NCBI RefSeq assembly: GCF_018024475.1 | Contig: NZ_CP054393.1 | Span: 620,001 to 684,000, forward strand | Reading direction: 5' to 3' | DNA: 64,000 bases | Origin: Candidatus Phytoplasma luffae | GTDB taxonomy: Bacteria > Bacillota_I > Bacilli_A > Acholeplasmatales > Acholeplasmataceae | Part shown: piece after piece, positions 27,367 to 36,342 of the stretch | Layout of the letters: each line of letters starts with the position of its first letter | Numbering within the stretch: the stretch's first letter is position 1 | Translations under genes and position numbers: made by a program | Notes under the pieces: model-generated | What the model saw: the letters and a program-made list of their open reading frames with translations, nothing else | The model's database searches: none | Told to the model about the DNA's origin: nothing

Positions 27367-27969
27367 TTATTTTATTTTTTTTGTAATTTTTTTTTTGAAA
27401 AAATTATTTATTGTTTTCATTTGAGTATTTTTTGCTTTTTTTAATTTTTCTATATTTTCATCTTTGTCTGATTCTGATTTTTTTTCTTCTTCAGTATTTT
27501 CAATATATATTGAATCAATTTTTTCATCTTTGTTTAATTCTGATTTTTGTTCTTCTTCGGTATTTTCAACATATGTTGAATCAATTTTTTCATCTTTGTC
27601 TAATTCTGATTTTTGTTCTTCTTCGGTATTTTCAACATATGTTGAATCAATTTTTTCGTCTTTTTCATTTTTATTTATTTTGGCAGAATCTAAAATATTT
27701 TCTTTTTCTAAATTTTCTAAAATAATATTTTTAGATTTTTTATAATGATTGTCGTTCATTATGTCCTCGGAGTTTTCAATTGAATTGTCTTTTATTTTAG
27801 GAATCTCATGCTCTGTTAAATAAGATTTTTTTAAATTTGTTTCGATTTCTTCTCGGTCGATAGATTTGTTTTTGAAAAAATAAATAGCTATAATTGCAGA
27901 AATTAAAATAAAAAAAGCAAAAATAAATAATTTTGAATTACTTTTTTTAATATTTTCTATATGTTTTAT
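27367..27969 (-). CDS. Membrane protein with acidic tandem repeats, apparent AUA start
   Basis: The open frame begins after a TAA at 27984-27982. An AAGAGGA site (27983-27977) is followed after 7 bases by ATA at 27969. No ATG, GTG or TTG occurs in frame until ATG 27759, which would remove the membrane segment. The 200-residue form has a Lys-rich start, one hydrophobic helix (about residues 12-32), an acidic region and repeats of DEKIDSTYVENTEEEQKSEL with slight variants (three copies, about 66 bp each), then a basic end. Either AUA is used or an AUG was mutated. Function is unknown. The 80-bp AT repeat upstream may affect expression. Confidence 0.6.
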   Translation of the reverse strand: MKHIENIKKSNSKLFIFAFFILISAIIAIYFFKNKSIDREEIETNLKKSYLTEHEIPKIKDNSIENSEDIMNDNHYKKSKNIILENLEKENILDSAKINKNEKDEKIDSTYVENTEEEQKSELDKDEKIDSTYVENTEEEQKSELNKDEKIDSIYIENTEEEKKSESDKDENIEKLKKAKNTQMKTINNFFKKKITKKIK

Positions 27970-27986
27970 TACAAATTCCTCTTACT

Positions 27987-28066
27987 AATTTTAATTTTTT
28001 AATTTTAATTTTTTAATTTTAATTTTTTAATTTTTTAATTTTTTAATTTTTTAATTTTTTAATTTT
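27987..28066. repeat. 80-bp simple-sequence repeat of AATTTT / AATTTTTT units
   Basis: The tract is built of 6-base AATTTT and 8-base AATTTTTT units: three alternating pairs followed by a run of 8-base units and a final 6-base unit. It starts 3 bases before the ribosome site of the minus-strand 27969 gene and could change length by slippage. Confidence 0.9.
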
Positions 28067-28070
28067 ATAA

Positions 28071-28089
28071 GTGATTTATTTTAAATCAC
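28071..28089. promoter_or_regulatory. GTGATTTA/TAAATCAC palindrome
   Basis: An 8-base inverted repeat with a 3-base centre, directly beside the simple-sequence tract and between the divergent 27969 gene and sigma gene. It is a possible operator. Confidence 0.4.
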
Positions 28090-28279
28090 CAAAAATATTA
28101 TAAACATTTTATATATTTTTTGAACAAAAAAATATTTTTTAAATCTTTTATAAAAATAAAAAATAATTTTATATATTATGTTCATATTTAACTGCATCCT
28201 ATATATTAAACATTTTTATAATTTTATTTATGATTATTTTTCTCTTTTTATTGTCTTTTTTAAAAAAGGAAAATATATT

Positions 28280-29020
28280 ATGAAAAATAAAATAAAAAAT
28301 TATGTAAAAACTTTGAATGAAATTAATGAATTATTTAATTTATATGTTGTTTTTGGTAAAAAAAATTACAAAATAAGAGAAAAAATATTTTTTTTGTTTT
28401 ATGAAGAAATAATTACTTTTATAGTTTATAAAATTAAATATTATCCTAAAATTTTAGAGAAGAAAGATCTTATACAAGAAGGTGTTTTGGCAATAAATAA
28501 TGCATTGATCGATTATTTAAGAAATATTTATAATTGTGATTTTGTTACTTTTGCACAAGCTAAAATCAAACAACAAATAGATAATTTAATTCGTATGAGT
28601 CATTCGCCTTCTATTCCTACAAGAGTTTATAACAAAAATAAAAAGAATAAAAAATTACATAAAAATATTAAATCTATTTGTTTAGATTGTTATATCCAAG
28701 ATAAAGAATATAAATATTCATCATATTTTCCTAAATATCTTGATCCCCATCAAATTTATATAAAACAAATCTATTATGATTATTTTTTATATAAAATAAA
28801 GACCAAATTAAGCAAAATAGAATACCAAGTTATGTTATATAGTTATGGTCTTAAAGAGAATAATATTGATGCAAATTATCAATATGTTTTATCTTCGGAA
28901 GAAATAAATAATAAATTAAATATAACTAAAAAACAAATTTATAAATATAAAAATAATTCTATTACAAAATTAAAAAAAATATTTAAATATAACTATATAT
29001 TAAAACAAATTATTAAATAA
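28280..29020 (+). CDS. Sigma-70-family factor (second copy)
   Basis: This 246-residue protein is homologous to the sigma factor at 1077-1697. Region 2 signatures are KIKYYPKILEKKDLIQEGVLAINNAL and FAQAKIKQQIDNLIR (read in that order), then MSHSPSIPTR, which matches KSYSPSIPQK in the other copy. The C-terminal part (SSEEINNKLNITKKQIYKYK) is a helix-turn-helix candidate for region 4. The ATG at 28280 sits 9 bases after AAAAAGGA. The frame is open further up but has no ribosome site there. It leads a cassette of membrane-anchored proteins and a AAA+ ATPase, so it may control them. Confidence 0.8.
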   Translation: MKNKIKNYVKTLNEINELFNLYVVFGKKNYKIREKIFFLFYEEIITFIVYKIKYYPKILEKKDLIQEGVLAINNALIDYLRNIYNCDFVTFAQAKIKQQIDNLIRMSHSPSIPTRVYNKNKKNKKLHKNIKSICLDCYIQDKEYKYSSYFPKYLDPHQIYIKQIYYDYFLYKIKTKLSKIEYQVMLYSYGLKENNIDANYQYVLSSEEINNKLNITKKQIYKYKNNSITKLKKIFKYNYILKQIIK

Positions 29021-29138
29021 ACAAGAGAAATGATTTATTTTTTACATTAAATTTTTATTTAATATTAGATTTTTTTTGATTTGATTTGTTAAAAAAGATA
29101 ATAAAATGATTTATCGAACAAATAAAGGAAATAAAAAA

Positions 29139-29684
29139 ATGAATGATAGAATTAAAAATCTTGTTTTAAAAATTATTTTACCTTTTTTGATATCAATTTC
29201 TTTAATTTTAACTTTATTTTCTTATAAAAATAATTCGAAAGATTTCATCAAAGAACAAAAACGATATGTTCCTGAAACTATTTTTGAAGAATTTCAGGAT
29301 GTTTTGGAAGAACCCCGTAAATTAATAGATTTAATTCAATTGAGAAATGAACTTCAAAATACTATTAATAACGCTAAATTATTTTATGATTTAATTAAAG
29401 AATTGGATTCTTCTTTGGTTTCTGATTCGGAGCCAGAAACAACATCTTCAAACAATATTGAACAAAAATTAAAAGAAAATAAAATATTGCAAAAAAAAAT
29501 TAGTCAATTAGAAGATGAAAATAAAATTTTTAAATCAAATTCTTTAAATAATAACCCGAATAAACCTGCATCTTCACAAGAAGGAATAGAAATGGATTTA
29601 TATGAAGAATTATTAGAAAAAAATAAAAAATTAGAAGAAGAAATTGATCAATTGAAATTTGAAATGGAATTATATAAAAAATAA
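29139..29684 (+). CDS. Membrane-anchored coiled-coil protein
   Basis: This 181-residue protein has an N-terminal basic start, one hydrophobic helix (about residues 11-29) and a mainly helical acidic body. A C-terminal coiled coil runs from about residue 110 (KLKENKILQKKISQLEDENK, then EELLEKNKKLEEEIDQL). The start is ATG 29139, 8 bases after AAAGGA; an upstream in-frame ATG at 29106 lacks a site. It is the second gene of the 28280-33578 cassette. No enzyme motif. It may be a scaffold or partner for the AAA+ protein. Confidence 0.65.
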   Translation: MNDRIKNLVLKIILPFLISISLILTLFSYKNNSKDFIKEQKRYVPETIFEEFQDVLEEPRKLIDLIQLRNELQNTINNAKLFYDLIKELDSSLVSDSEPETTSSNNIEQKLKENKILQKKISQLEDENKIFKSNSLNNNPNKPASSQEGIEMDLYEELLEKNKKLEEEIDQLKFEMELYKK

Positions 29685-29726
29685 ATTATTATTTTATTAA
29701 AAAAATAAAAAAAAGGTGTTCGCGAT

Positions 29727-30353
29727 ATGTTGAAAATAAATAATATAAAATGTAAAATTTATTTTTTTATTTTTATTTTTTTATCTATGATTTTCCTTAT
29801 ATTAGCTATTTATAATAATTTACAACAATATAAGGAAGAAGAGATTAAATTATTAAATGATTTTCCAGTTTTTGAAGTGGAATATGTCGGCGGCGATAAC
29901 AAAAAAAAAACTCTTATTCCTATCGAAATACCTAATTTTAATATAGAAAAATATAAACATCTTATTAATGTAGAGCATTCAGCTATTCTTTTTTCTAAAC
30001 AAATGCAATTAAAAGAACCTTTATTTTTAAAAATAAAAATTATTTTAGATACAAAAAATACTTTTGATAAACCTGAAGATTATTTTAATTTACGTATTAT
30101 TACTGTTGACAAAAATAATAAAAAAGAAATTTATGCGGAAGACCACAAACCTTGTTATTTTGAAATGGAAGAAAATGAAATACAAAAAATTCAAATCAAT
30201 ACTCAGATTGAGCAAATAAAAATTATTAATACATTAGAAGAACCAAAATTATTCCTGTTGTATAATTATGAAATAGTAGATAGTCAAGGTAAATCTATTA
30301 TAGGCGGTACTAATGAAATTACCCAAAATATACAAAATATCGTTAATAAATAA
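29727..30353 (+). CDS. Membrane-anchored protein of unknown function
   Basis: This 208-residue protein has one N-terminal hydrophobic helix (about residues 12-31). It is followed by a domain predicted as mostly beta strands with alternating hydrophobic residues (FEVEYVGGDNKKKTLIPIEI, LFLKIKIILDT, KLFLLYNYEIV). With a basic N-terminus the domain would lie outside the membrane. An AAAAAAGGTG site precedes the ATG. It is the third gene of the cassette. No family recognised. Confidence 0.6.
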   Translation: MLKINNIKCKIYFFIFIFLSMIFLILAIYNNLQQYKEEEIKLLNDFPVFEVEYVGGDNKKKTLIPIEIPNFNIEKYKHLINVEHSAILFSKQMQLKEPLFLKIKIILDTKNTFDKPEDYFNLRIITVDKNNKKEIYAEDHKPCYFEMEENEIQKIQINTQIEQIKIINTLEEPKLFLLYNYEIVDSQGKSIIGGTNEITQNIQNIVNK

Positions 30354-30432
30354 TCATTTTTTTATTTATAAGGACTTTTTATAACTTTTTTAAATTTTGT
30401 TTTATAATTAAAAATATAAAAAGGTTTAAAAT

Positions 30433-31815
30433 ATGACAAAAGAAATAAATTTCGATAATGATAAATTTTTTTGGTATTTCAAAAATATTATATTGATTGT
30501 TTTGAGTTTGATTTCTTGTGTTTTGGTTTTTTATATTTGGGAACATCATAATATTCTTTTAAATAACGAAAAACAGATTACGCAAATTAATAAAAATCTT
30601 CTGAAATTAGAAAAATTTAATAATCATATACAAAATAATATTAAAAAATTGGAAAAAAATTTAAGTTCTGAAAATGATTCAAATAATGAATTGTTTCCAG
30701 AAAATAAAGATAATTTTAAAAAGATAAATAATTCTGATGATAATATTTTTTTAGCGAGCGAAAATTTTGTATCTAAAAATTATAATAAATTTTTAAGTTT
30801 CGACCAACTATCATGTTTAAACGAAGCTAAATCTGTAGCCAAAGGGTTTATTAATTTTTTTAAATATAAAGAAACTTTTCAAAATCGTGGTAAAGTATCT
30901 GTTCCAAAAGGTTTAATGATGTATGGAACACCTGGTTGTGGGAAAACTATTTTTGCAAGTTCGATTGCTAAAGAAACCGAATTACCTTTTATTGATGTTT
31001 CTTGTTCTGTTTTTGCACAAGAATTGGTTGGTAAAGCTCCTAAAATGGTGGTAGAATTATTTGACCTTGCCAAAAAAGCAGCTAGTAAAAGCGGCAAAGG
31101 AGCTATTATTTTTTTAGATGAGTGTGAAAATGTTTTCTTAAATATTAGCAGTTTGAAACCTGGTTCGGAGATTGCTAATGTGGTAAATGAATTTAAAATC
31201 CAATTAGAACCTCGACCTGAAGATATTAATTTTGAACAACCTATTTTTGTTATCGCTGCTACTAATCATATAGATGGTATTGAACCAGCTATTTTATCAC
31301 GTTTCACTCATAGCCTTGAATTAAAACCTGGCGATAAAGAAGAACGTAAAATACAATTACAAGATATATTAAAATCTAATCAATTTCCTATTACGAAGGA
31401 AGCTAAAGAATTTTTATTAGAAATTATTAATAATGCATTAGAATATTTACCACCTCAATATGAAAAAGATATAAATGGTCTTTTAATAGAAATTCCTATT
31501 GAAAAAAACTTTAAAAAAGCTTATCGTGTTTTAGATATTTTAATCAAAGAAGCTAGTTTAAAATCTATTGAAAGAGAAATTAATAATTTGAAAATAAAAA
31601 AAGAATGTTCTCATCCTCAACATAAAGAACGTTTTGTTAATAATCAAATTTTTATAGAAAATAATAATAAAAAACAAAAAACCGATGCTTCTATTTTAGG
31701 AAATTGTTGCGAATGTAAAGCTATTAATATTGAAGATTTAAGAAATTCTTATCAAGTGGTTATAGATAATACGTTAGCTTCTTTAAAAAAAGCAGAATCT
31801 ATAGCCAAAAGTTAA
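30433..31815 (+). CDS. Membrane-anchored AAA+ ATPase without protease domain
   Basis: This 460-residue protein has one hydrophobic helix (about 19-37), a short coiled coil (45-80) and one FtsH-like AAA+ domain: Walker A GTPGCGKT at 165-172, Walker B AIIFLDE at 224-230, sensor-1 region VIAATNHIDGI and an arginine-finger candidate in LSRF. Where FtsH would carry its M41 protease, this protein has a short helical end and a Cys/His cluster (C392, H394, C425, C426, C428) that could bind zinc. It is the fourth gene of the sigma-led cassette. An unfolding or remodelling role is likely; substrate and membrane side are unknown. Confidence 0.85.
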   Translation: MTKEINFDNDKFFWYFKNIILIVLSLISCVLVFYIWEHHNILLNNEKQITQINKNLLKLEKFNNHIQNNIKKLEKNLSSENDSNNELFPENKDNFKKINNSDDNIFLASENFVSKNYNKFLSFDQLSCLNEAKSVAKGFINFFKYKETFQNRGKVSVPKGLMMYGTPGCGKTIFASSIAKETELPFIDVSCSVFAQELVGKAPKMVVELFDLAKKAASKSGKGAIIFLDECENVFLNISSLKPGSEIANVVNEFKIQLEPRPEDINFEQPIFVIAATNHIDGIEPAILSRFTHSLELKPGDKEERKIQLQDILKSNQFPITKEAKEFLLEIINNALEYLPPQYEKDINGLLIEIPIEKNFKKAYRVLDILIKEASLKSIEREINNLKIKKECSHPQHKERFVNNQIFIENNNKKQKTDASILGNCCECKAINIEDLRNSYQVVIDNTLASLKKAESIAKS

Positions 31816-31934
31816 TTTCAATAATAATTGTATTATTAAAATTTATAAATATATTTATTTCGTTATGTACAATCTTTTTTAAAAAAATATAATTTATTTA
31901 TTTTTATAACAAAAGAAAGAAAGGATATAATAAT

Positions 31935-33578
31935 ATGTTTTCTTTTTTCGGAATTGTATTTAATTTTTTTCATTTTTTCAAATACTGGGTATGGATTATA
32001 TTTATTTTAATTATATTATTTATTGTTTTTTTTATTTATAGAAAATTTACTGGCCAAAATTTTTTAGATTCTAAAAATAGTATTTATATTTTGTTTTTTA
32101 CTTTATTCATTATTGTTGTTTTGTTTTTCTTGTTAAAAAAAGAATCCATTACTAAAAATTATGATAAATTAATTATAGAAGTTGATAAAATTATTGAAGA
32201 ATATGATAATTTATTAAATAAATATAAAGGTTTATCTTCTAGTTGGCAAAAAGAATTCGATGATGTAGAAAGTAAATTAACCCAACTTTTAGAATCTCAA
32301 AATATAGGCGGATTGGAGAAAGAAAAAATAAAAAATACAATGGAAAAAAATGAAACAGATATTTTAAAAATAAAAGCGCAATTAAGTGATGTACAGGGTG
32401 AAATTTCTATTGAAAAAGGAAAATTAATAGATTTAGAGAAAGAAAAAATTAAAATTGAAAACGAAATTAAAGAAAAAAACAAAGAATTAGAAAAAGAAAT
32501 TAATGCCCAAAAAAGAAATAAATTATTTTCAGAAATAGAAGAATTACAAAAAAAACAAATGAAAATAGTAGAAGAGATAACTAATACTAAAATTAAAATT
32601 CAAAAATTAGAAAAAACTGAAGAATCCTTGATAAAACAATTAAAAATAGCAGAAGAATTCAAACAACATTTGATTCAATCTATGGATTCATTAAATATAG
32701 AATTAAAAAAAATAGCATCACAAATAGTTTCGGTTGAAGAAAGAAAAAAAGAAATTAAAAAAGAAATAGATGAATTAAATGCTAAAATAGAGCTAATTAA
32801 AACAGAAAAAGAAGCTTATCAGGTTTTAAAATATCATTTATTATTACTTAGACAAAATGCTGAAAATTGGGAAAGAGAAAATTCTTTTTCTTGGGGTAGT
32901 TTAGTAAAAACTGTTTTCAAAGTTTTTGATACAATTAGTGATTTTTTACCTATTAAAACAGGTTTTCGTTTGAATCAAAATCAATTAGAATTTGATAGAT
33001 ATTCTGAGAAACAAAATATCAATAATAATGAATATTCTACATTAAGTTTACCTAAAGAACATCGTATTTCTAGAATAATAGATAGTTTAACACAAAAACC
33101 AGGAGAAGGCCCTAAAACTATTAGTGTTGAGCTTTTAAAGATGTATATGGAAGAAATTAATAGAGATATTAAACAATTAGAAAACGATTATGTCAATTAT
33201 GAACAAACTTTTAATAATTATAAAGAAAAATTTACTGATAATTCTATATTGAATGAAGTAAGAGATTTAAAGGTTAAAATGACTAAAGAAAATGATAAAA
33301 CTATAGGAGTTTATTCTGAATGGATTGGTTCTTATGAACAAACTATAGAAGAACTAGAAAAGAAAAGAACCGAAGTTATAGAAAAAGACAATCATATTAA
33401 TACGATGGAAAATTTACAAAAACAAAAAAATAAAGTAGAAGAAAATATTCAAGATAAAGAAATAGAATATGTAGAATTACAAAAACAAAATCCTAATTAT
33501 GATAAAATCCAACAAATGATTACGAATAAGAAAAATGAAAAAACTCAAATAAAAGTCCCCCAATTTCAAAGAGTATAA
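31935..33578 (+). CDS. Large membrane coiled-coil protein
   Basis: This 547-residue protein starts with two hydrophobic helices (about 10-37 and 48-68). Long coiled coils follow at about 75-290 (QLSDVQGEISIEKGKLIDLE and similar heptads) and 395-540, with a non-coiled stretch between them (about 305-385). It looks SMC-like in heptad content but has no ATPase motifs. It follows the AAA+ gene by about 120 bases with an AAAGGA-type site and ends the cassette. A structural or tethering role is possible. It is not recognised as a known family. Confidence 0.65.
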   Translation: MFSFFGIVFNFFHFFKYWVWIIFILIILFIVFFIYRKFTGQNFLDSKNSIYILFFTLFIIVVLFFLLKKESITKNYDKLIIEVDKIIEEYDNLLNKYKGLSSSWQKEFDDVESKLTQLLESQNIGGLEKEKIKNTMEKNETDILKIKAQLSDVQGEISIEKGKLIDLEKEKIKIENEIKEKNKELEKEINAQKRNKLFSEIEELQKKQMKIVEEITNTKIKIQKLEKTEESLIKQLKIAEEFKQHLIQSMDSLNIELKKIASQIVSVEERKKEIKKEIDELNAKIELIKTEKEAYQVLKYHLLLLRQNAENWERENSFSWGSLVKTVFKVFDTISDFLPIKTGFRLNQNQLEFDRYSEKQNINNNEYSTLSLPKEHRISRIIDSLTQKPGEGPKTISVELLKMYMEEINRDIKQLENDYVNYEQTFNNYKEKFTDNSILNEVRDLKVKMTKENDKTIGVYSEWIGSYEQTIEELEKKRTEVIEKDNHINTMENLQKQKNKVEENIQDKEIEYVELQKQNPNYDKIQQMITNKKNEKTQIKVPQFQRV

Positions 33579-33674
33579 AATTCATAATAATTTTAATTTA
33601 TTCTTTTTTTAGAAAAAAAGTTTATTATTTGTTGATATTATGTTTATTTTATTGAAATATAATTTATCAATATT

Positions 33675-34631
33675 TTATTTTTCCCAAGTTTTATATTTTA
33701 AATATTGCAGTGGCGATTTATAATTAAATTTGGCGAAGATCCAACTTTTATTGTAATAAAAAGTAAATTTTTTTATTTTTTCTTTTAATGTTTCAAAAGT
33801 TTCTTGATTTAAAGAAATTGTAATCTCTTTTAAATAACCTTTCAAAGTACCAAAATAAGATTCAATAATTGCGTTATCATTTGGAAAAGCTTTTCTCGAC
33901 ATACTAATCAAAAAACCTTTTTTTTGGACAAAATTTTTAAATTTGGCGCTTTGATAGATGCTCCCTTGATCCGAATGAACAATACAAGGTTTGTTTATTT
34001 TGGGTAATTTTTGGAAAGTTTTTTTGACTAATTCTAAATCTGGAGTCTTTCCTATCACTGAAGATAAAATTTGATTATTAAAACCATCGATTATAGCAGA
34101 TAACCAAAACTTTCCGTTTTCAGTAGAAAAACAAGTCAAATCCGTATATATTTTTTGGAAGGGTTTTGTAGAATTAAAATTTAAATTAATTAAATTATAT
34201 TTTGTTTTTAAATATTTTTTGTAAAAATTTTCTTTTTTAAAAGGCTTTCTATAACGCATCAACCATTTATTAGTATTCATAATTTTAAGAACTTTTTTAT
34301 TGTTAATTGTTTCTTGATAAGTTTGATAATAAAGATTTTTTATTTTACGATATCCAAAAGAATATTTATTATCTTTACATAATTTTCCTATTCTTTTTGT
34401 GATTTTATTATAATCTTGTTCTCTTTGTTTTTTTTGATCTTTCGTCCTTATCCAATAATAATAAGAACTACGATTTATGTTTAATAATGCCAAAAGTTCT
34501 TCAATTTTAAAATATTTTTTATAAATTTTAATTAAAATAAAAATTAATTCTCTAAAATTAGGTTTTTGATAACTTATTACTAATTGTAATAATTCGATTT
34601 CTTTTTCTTTTATTATTTCTTTTTTAATCAT
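33675..34631 (-). CDS. IS3-family (IS150 group) transposase, OrfB part
   Basis: This 318-residue protein is the catalytic part of an IS3-type transposase. The N-terminal HTH-like part has LLALLNINRSSYYYWIR. The DDE core is complete: IYTDLTCF, then VHSDQGSIYQSAKFKNF and the E in PNDNAIIESYFGTLK, followed by YYNKSW and SPLQYLK. Phytoplasma tra5 elements usually carry an OrfA upstream. Here the 34632-35114 stretch has no open frame, so OrfA is gone. One IS end is visible at 35115-35126 and no matching left end is found. The element is probably immobile unless helped in trans. Confidence 0.9.
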   Translation of the reverse strand: MIKKEIIKEKEIELLQLVISYQKPNFRELIFILIKIYKKYFKIEELLALLNINRSSYYYWIRTKDQKKQREQDYNKITKRIGKLCKDNKYSFGYRKIKNLYYQTYQETINNKKVLKIMNTNKWLMRYRKPFKKENFYKKYLKTKYNLINLNFNSTKPFQKIYTDLTCFSTENGKFWLSAIIDGFNNQILSSVIGKTPDLELVKKTFQKLPKINKPCIVHSDQGSIYQSAKFKNFVQKKGFLISMSRKAFPNDNAIIESYFGTLKGYLKEITISLNQETFETLKEKIKKFTFYYNKSWIFAKFNYKSPLQYLKYKTWEK

Positions 34632-35126
34632 ATTAAGTATCCTTCATTAATTTATTGAGTTATTTATTTTTTGAAAATAAATAAAAAATATTGATGAAAA
34701 ATGTTCTTTTAATTTTATATAAAAAAATAATATATAGAATAATTAGATTAAAAAATGATTTAAAATAATAAAAACAAAATTAAAATAAAAAATATATTTA
34801 TACTATTTAATTTATCAATATTCCTTTATATATAATAATTTTATCCAGTGAATTTTTATTTTTTGTTCGCATATATATAATGGATGAGGATTTTTTAAAT
34901 TATTTTGAAATAAAAAAATAAAATTTTGATATATTTTTATATTATATAATTATATTCTATTTAAAACTAAGTTTTTTAAGAAATAAAATATAGAAATTAA
35001 ATTTATTTTGATATATTTTTAATATATTATTTTATATATAAAAAAAATCTAAAATTATCATAATAAATGATATATTTTAGATTTTTAGCAAATGATAATT
35101 TTTTTTAATATATAGGGTGCAGTTCA
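34632..35126 (-). mobile_element. Decayed 5' part of the IS3 element
   Basis: On the minus strand the element begins at 35126 with TGAACTGCACCC, close to the IS150-type terminal repeat TGTACTGCACCC. A hairpin near 35044-35090 (AAAATCTAAAAT against ATTTTAGATTTT) follows, typical of IS ends that block read-in transcription. The remaining stretch up to the OrfB start has no OrfA frame. Confidence 0.55.
35115..35126. repeat. IS150-type terminal repeat (right end)
   Basis: GGGTGCAGTTCA on the plus strand matches the outer end of IS150-group elements with one difference. The opposite end, expected near 33580-33674, is not seen. Confidence 0.55.
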
Positions 35127-35154
35127 AATAAAAAAATATATTTAAAAAATATAT

Positions 35155-36342
35155 TTATTTGTTATTATTTTCTTCGATAGCTTTTTGATAAATATCAATT
35201 ATTTTTTGGGCAAAAATTTCTTGTTTGTAATTATGAACTGATTTTTCGGCATTATTAGACATTTCATAGTATTTTTTTTTATCATTATACAATATATTTA
35301 AATTTTGAACAAATTCTTCTTTATTTCGGAAAAAAAATCCATTTTGATTATGTTGGATAACTTGATCTAATGCTGTATCATAACGTGCTAATACTGGCAA
35401 AGAAGCAGATAAAGCTTCAATATAAGTTAAACCTTGTGTCTCAAATAAAGAAGCGCCGACAAAAACATCTCCTAATTGATAATATAATCCTATTTCATTG
35501 TTAGGGACAAAATTTAAAAAAATAATATTTTCTGTTAATTTTAATTTTTTAACTTGTTTTTGTAATTTAATTTTATTCGGACCGTCTCCTATAATTAATA
35601 ATTTACTTTTTTTATTTTTTTTATAGAAATCAGAAAAGTAATCAATGATAATATTAATTTCTTTTTCTTCGGAAACTCTGCCGATATATAAACAAATAAA
35701 AAAATCTTTTAAACCTAATTTTTCTTTTAAAATATCTATTTCTTCTTTTTTATAACTTGTGGAATAAAATTTTTTTAATTTAATTCCGCTAGGGACTATT
35801 TGATAATTTTTTTCTATTTTGTAATAATCTTTGAAAAAAAGTAAAGTTTTTTGAGTAGGCGCAATAATTATATTAGCTTCATTTATTAATTTTTTCAATA
35901 ATTTATCTATAAATTTGGTTATCATTTTTTTAAATAATTTTAAATAAACAAAATTATTTTTTTGAATAAAACAATGATACATAGTGTGCATTGTATAAAT
36001 TAATGGTAATTTTAATTTTTTTGAAGCGTATAAACCTAAATGACCCACCCCAAATTCAGTATGAACATGAATAACATCTAGATTCAAAGATTCGATTTTA
36101 GGAAGGAATTTTTTATATCTTATTAAAAGTCTATAACCTTTTAATCCTTTTATATATAAAGGTATACCACCGTTAAGCCTTAATACATAAGGATCTGTTT
36201 CTTTTTGTCGAGGAACAGCATGCAAAGTTATAATATACACTTCATGACCTAAAGCTTCCAAACTTTCTTTTAAAGTGATATTAGAAGTTTGAACACCTCC
36301 AATAGAAGGGGCATAAGCATCTATAAATAAACCTATTTTCAT
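35155..36342 (-). CDS. Glycosyltransferase (GT4, diglyceride-type)
   Basis: This 395-residue GT-B enzyme starts MKIGLFIDAYAPSIGGVQTS. It shows DVIHVHTEFGVGHLG, YTMHTMYHCF and the C-terminal donor-site signature VGASLFETQGLTYIEALSASLP (EX7E). The pattern fits the 1,2-diacylglycerol 3-glucosyltransferases that make monoglucosyl-diacylglycerol in mollicute membranes. The acceptor is inferred. It is a single gene with a terminator-like hairpin just beyond the stop. The neighbouring PAP2-type gene suggests lipid metabolism in this region. Confidence 0.85.
   Translation of the reverse strand: MKIGLFIDAYAPSIGGVQTSNITLKESLEALGHEVYIITLHAVPRQKETDPYVLRLNGGIPLYIKGLKGYRLLIRYKKFLPKIESLNLDVIHVHTEFGVGHLGLYASKKLKLPLIYTMHTMYHCFIQKNNFVYLKLFKKMITKFIDKLLKKLINEANIIIAPTQKTLLFFKDYYKIEKNYQIVPSGIKLKKFYSTSYKKEEIDILKEKLGLKDFFICLYIGRVSEEKEINIIIDYFSDFYKKNKKSKLLIIGDGPNKIKLQKQVKKLKLTENIIFLNFVPNNEIGLYYQLGDVFVGASLFETQGLTYIEALSASLPVLARYDTALDQVIQHNQNGFFFRNKEEFVQNLNILYNDKKKYYEMSNNAEKSVHNYKQEIFAQKIIDIYQKAIEENNNK

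Noticed and set aside
27411-27745. Two plus-strand frames opposite the 27367 gene
   Set aside because: They are repeat shadows of the acidic repeats, without ribosome sites. The minus gene has a site and a terminator.
28178-28279. Upstream start for the second sigma factor
   Set aside because: The frame is open to ATG 28178, but that stretch is hydrophobic, unlike sigma factors, and has no ribosome site. ATG 28280 has AAAAAGGA.
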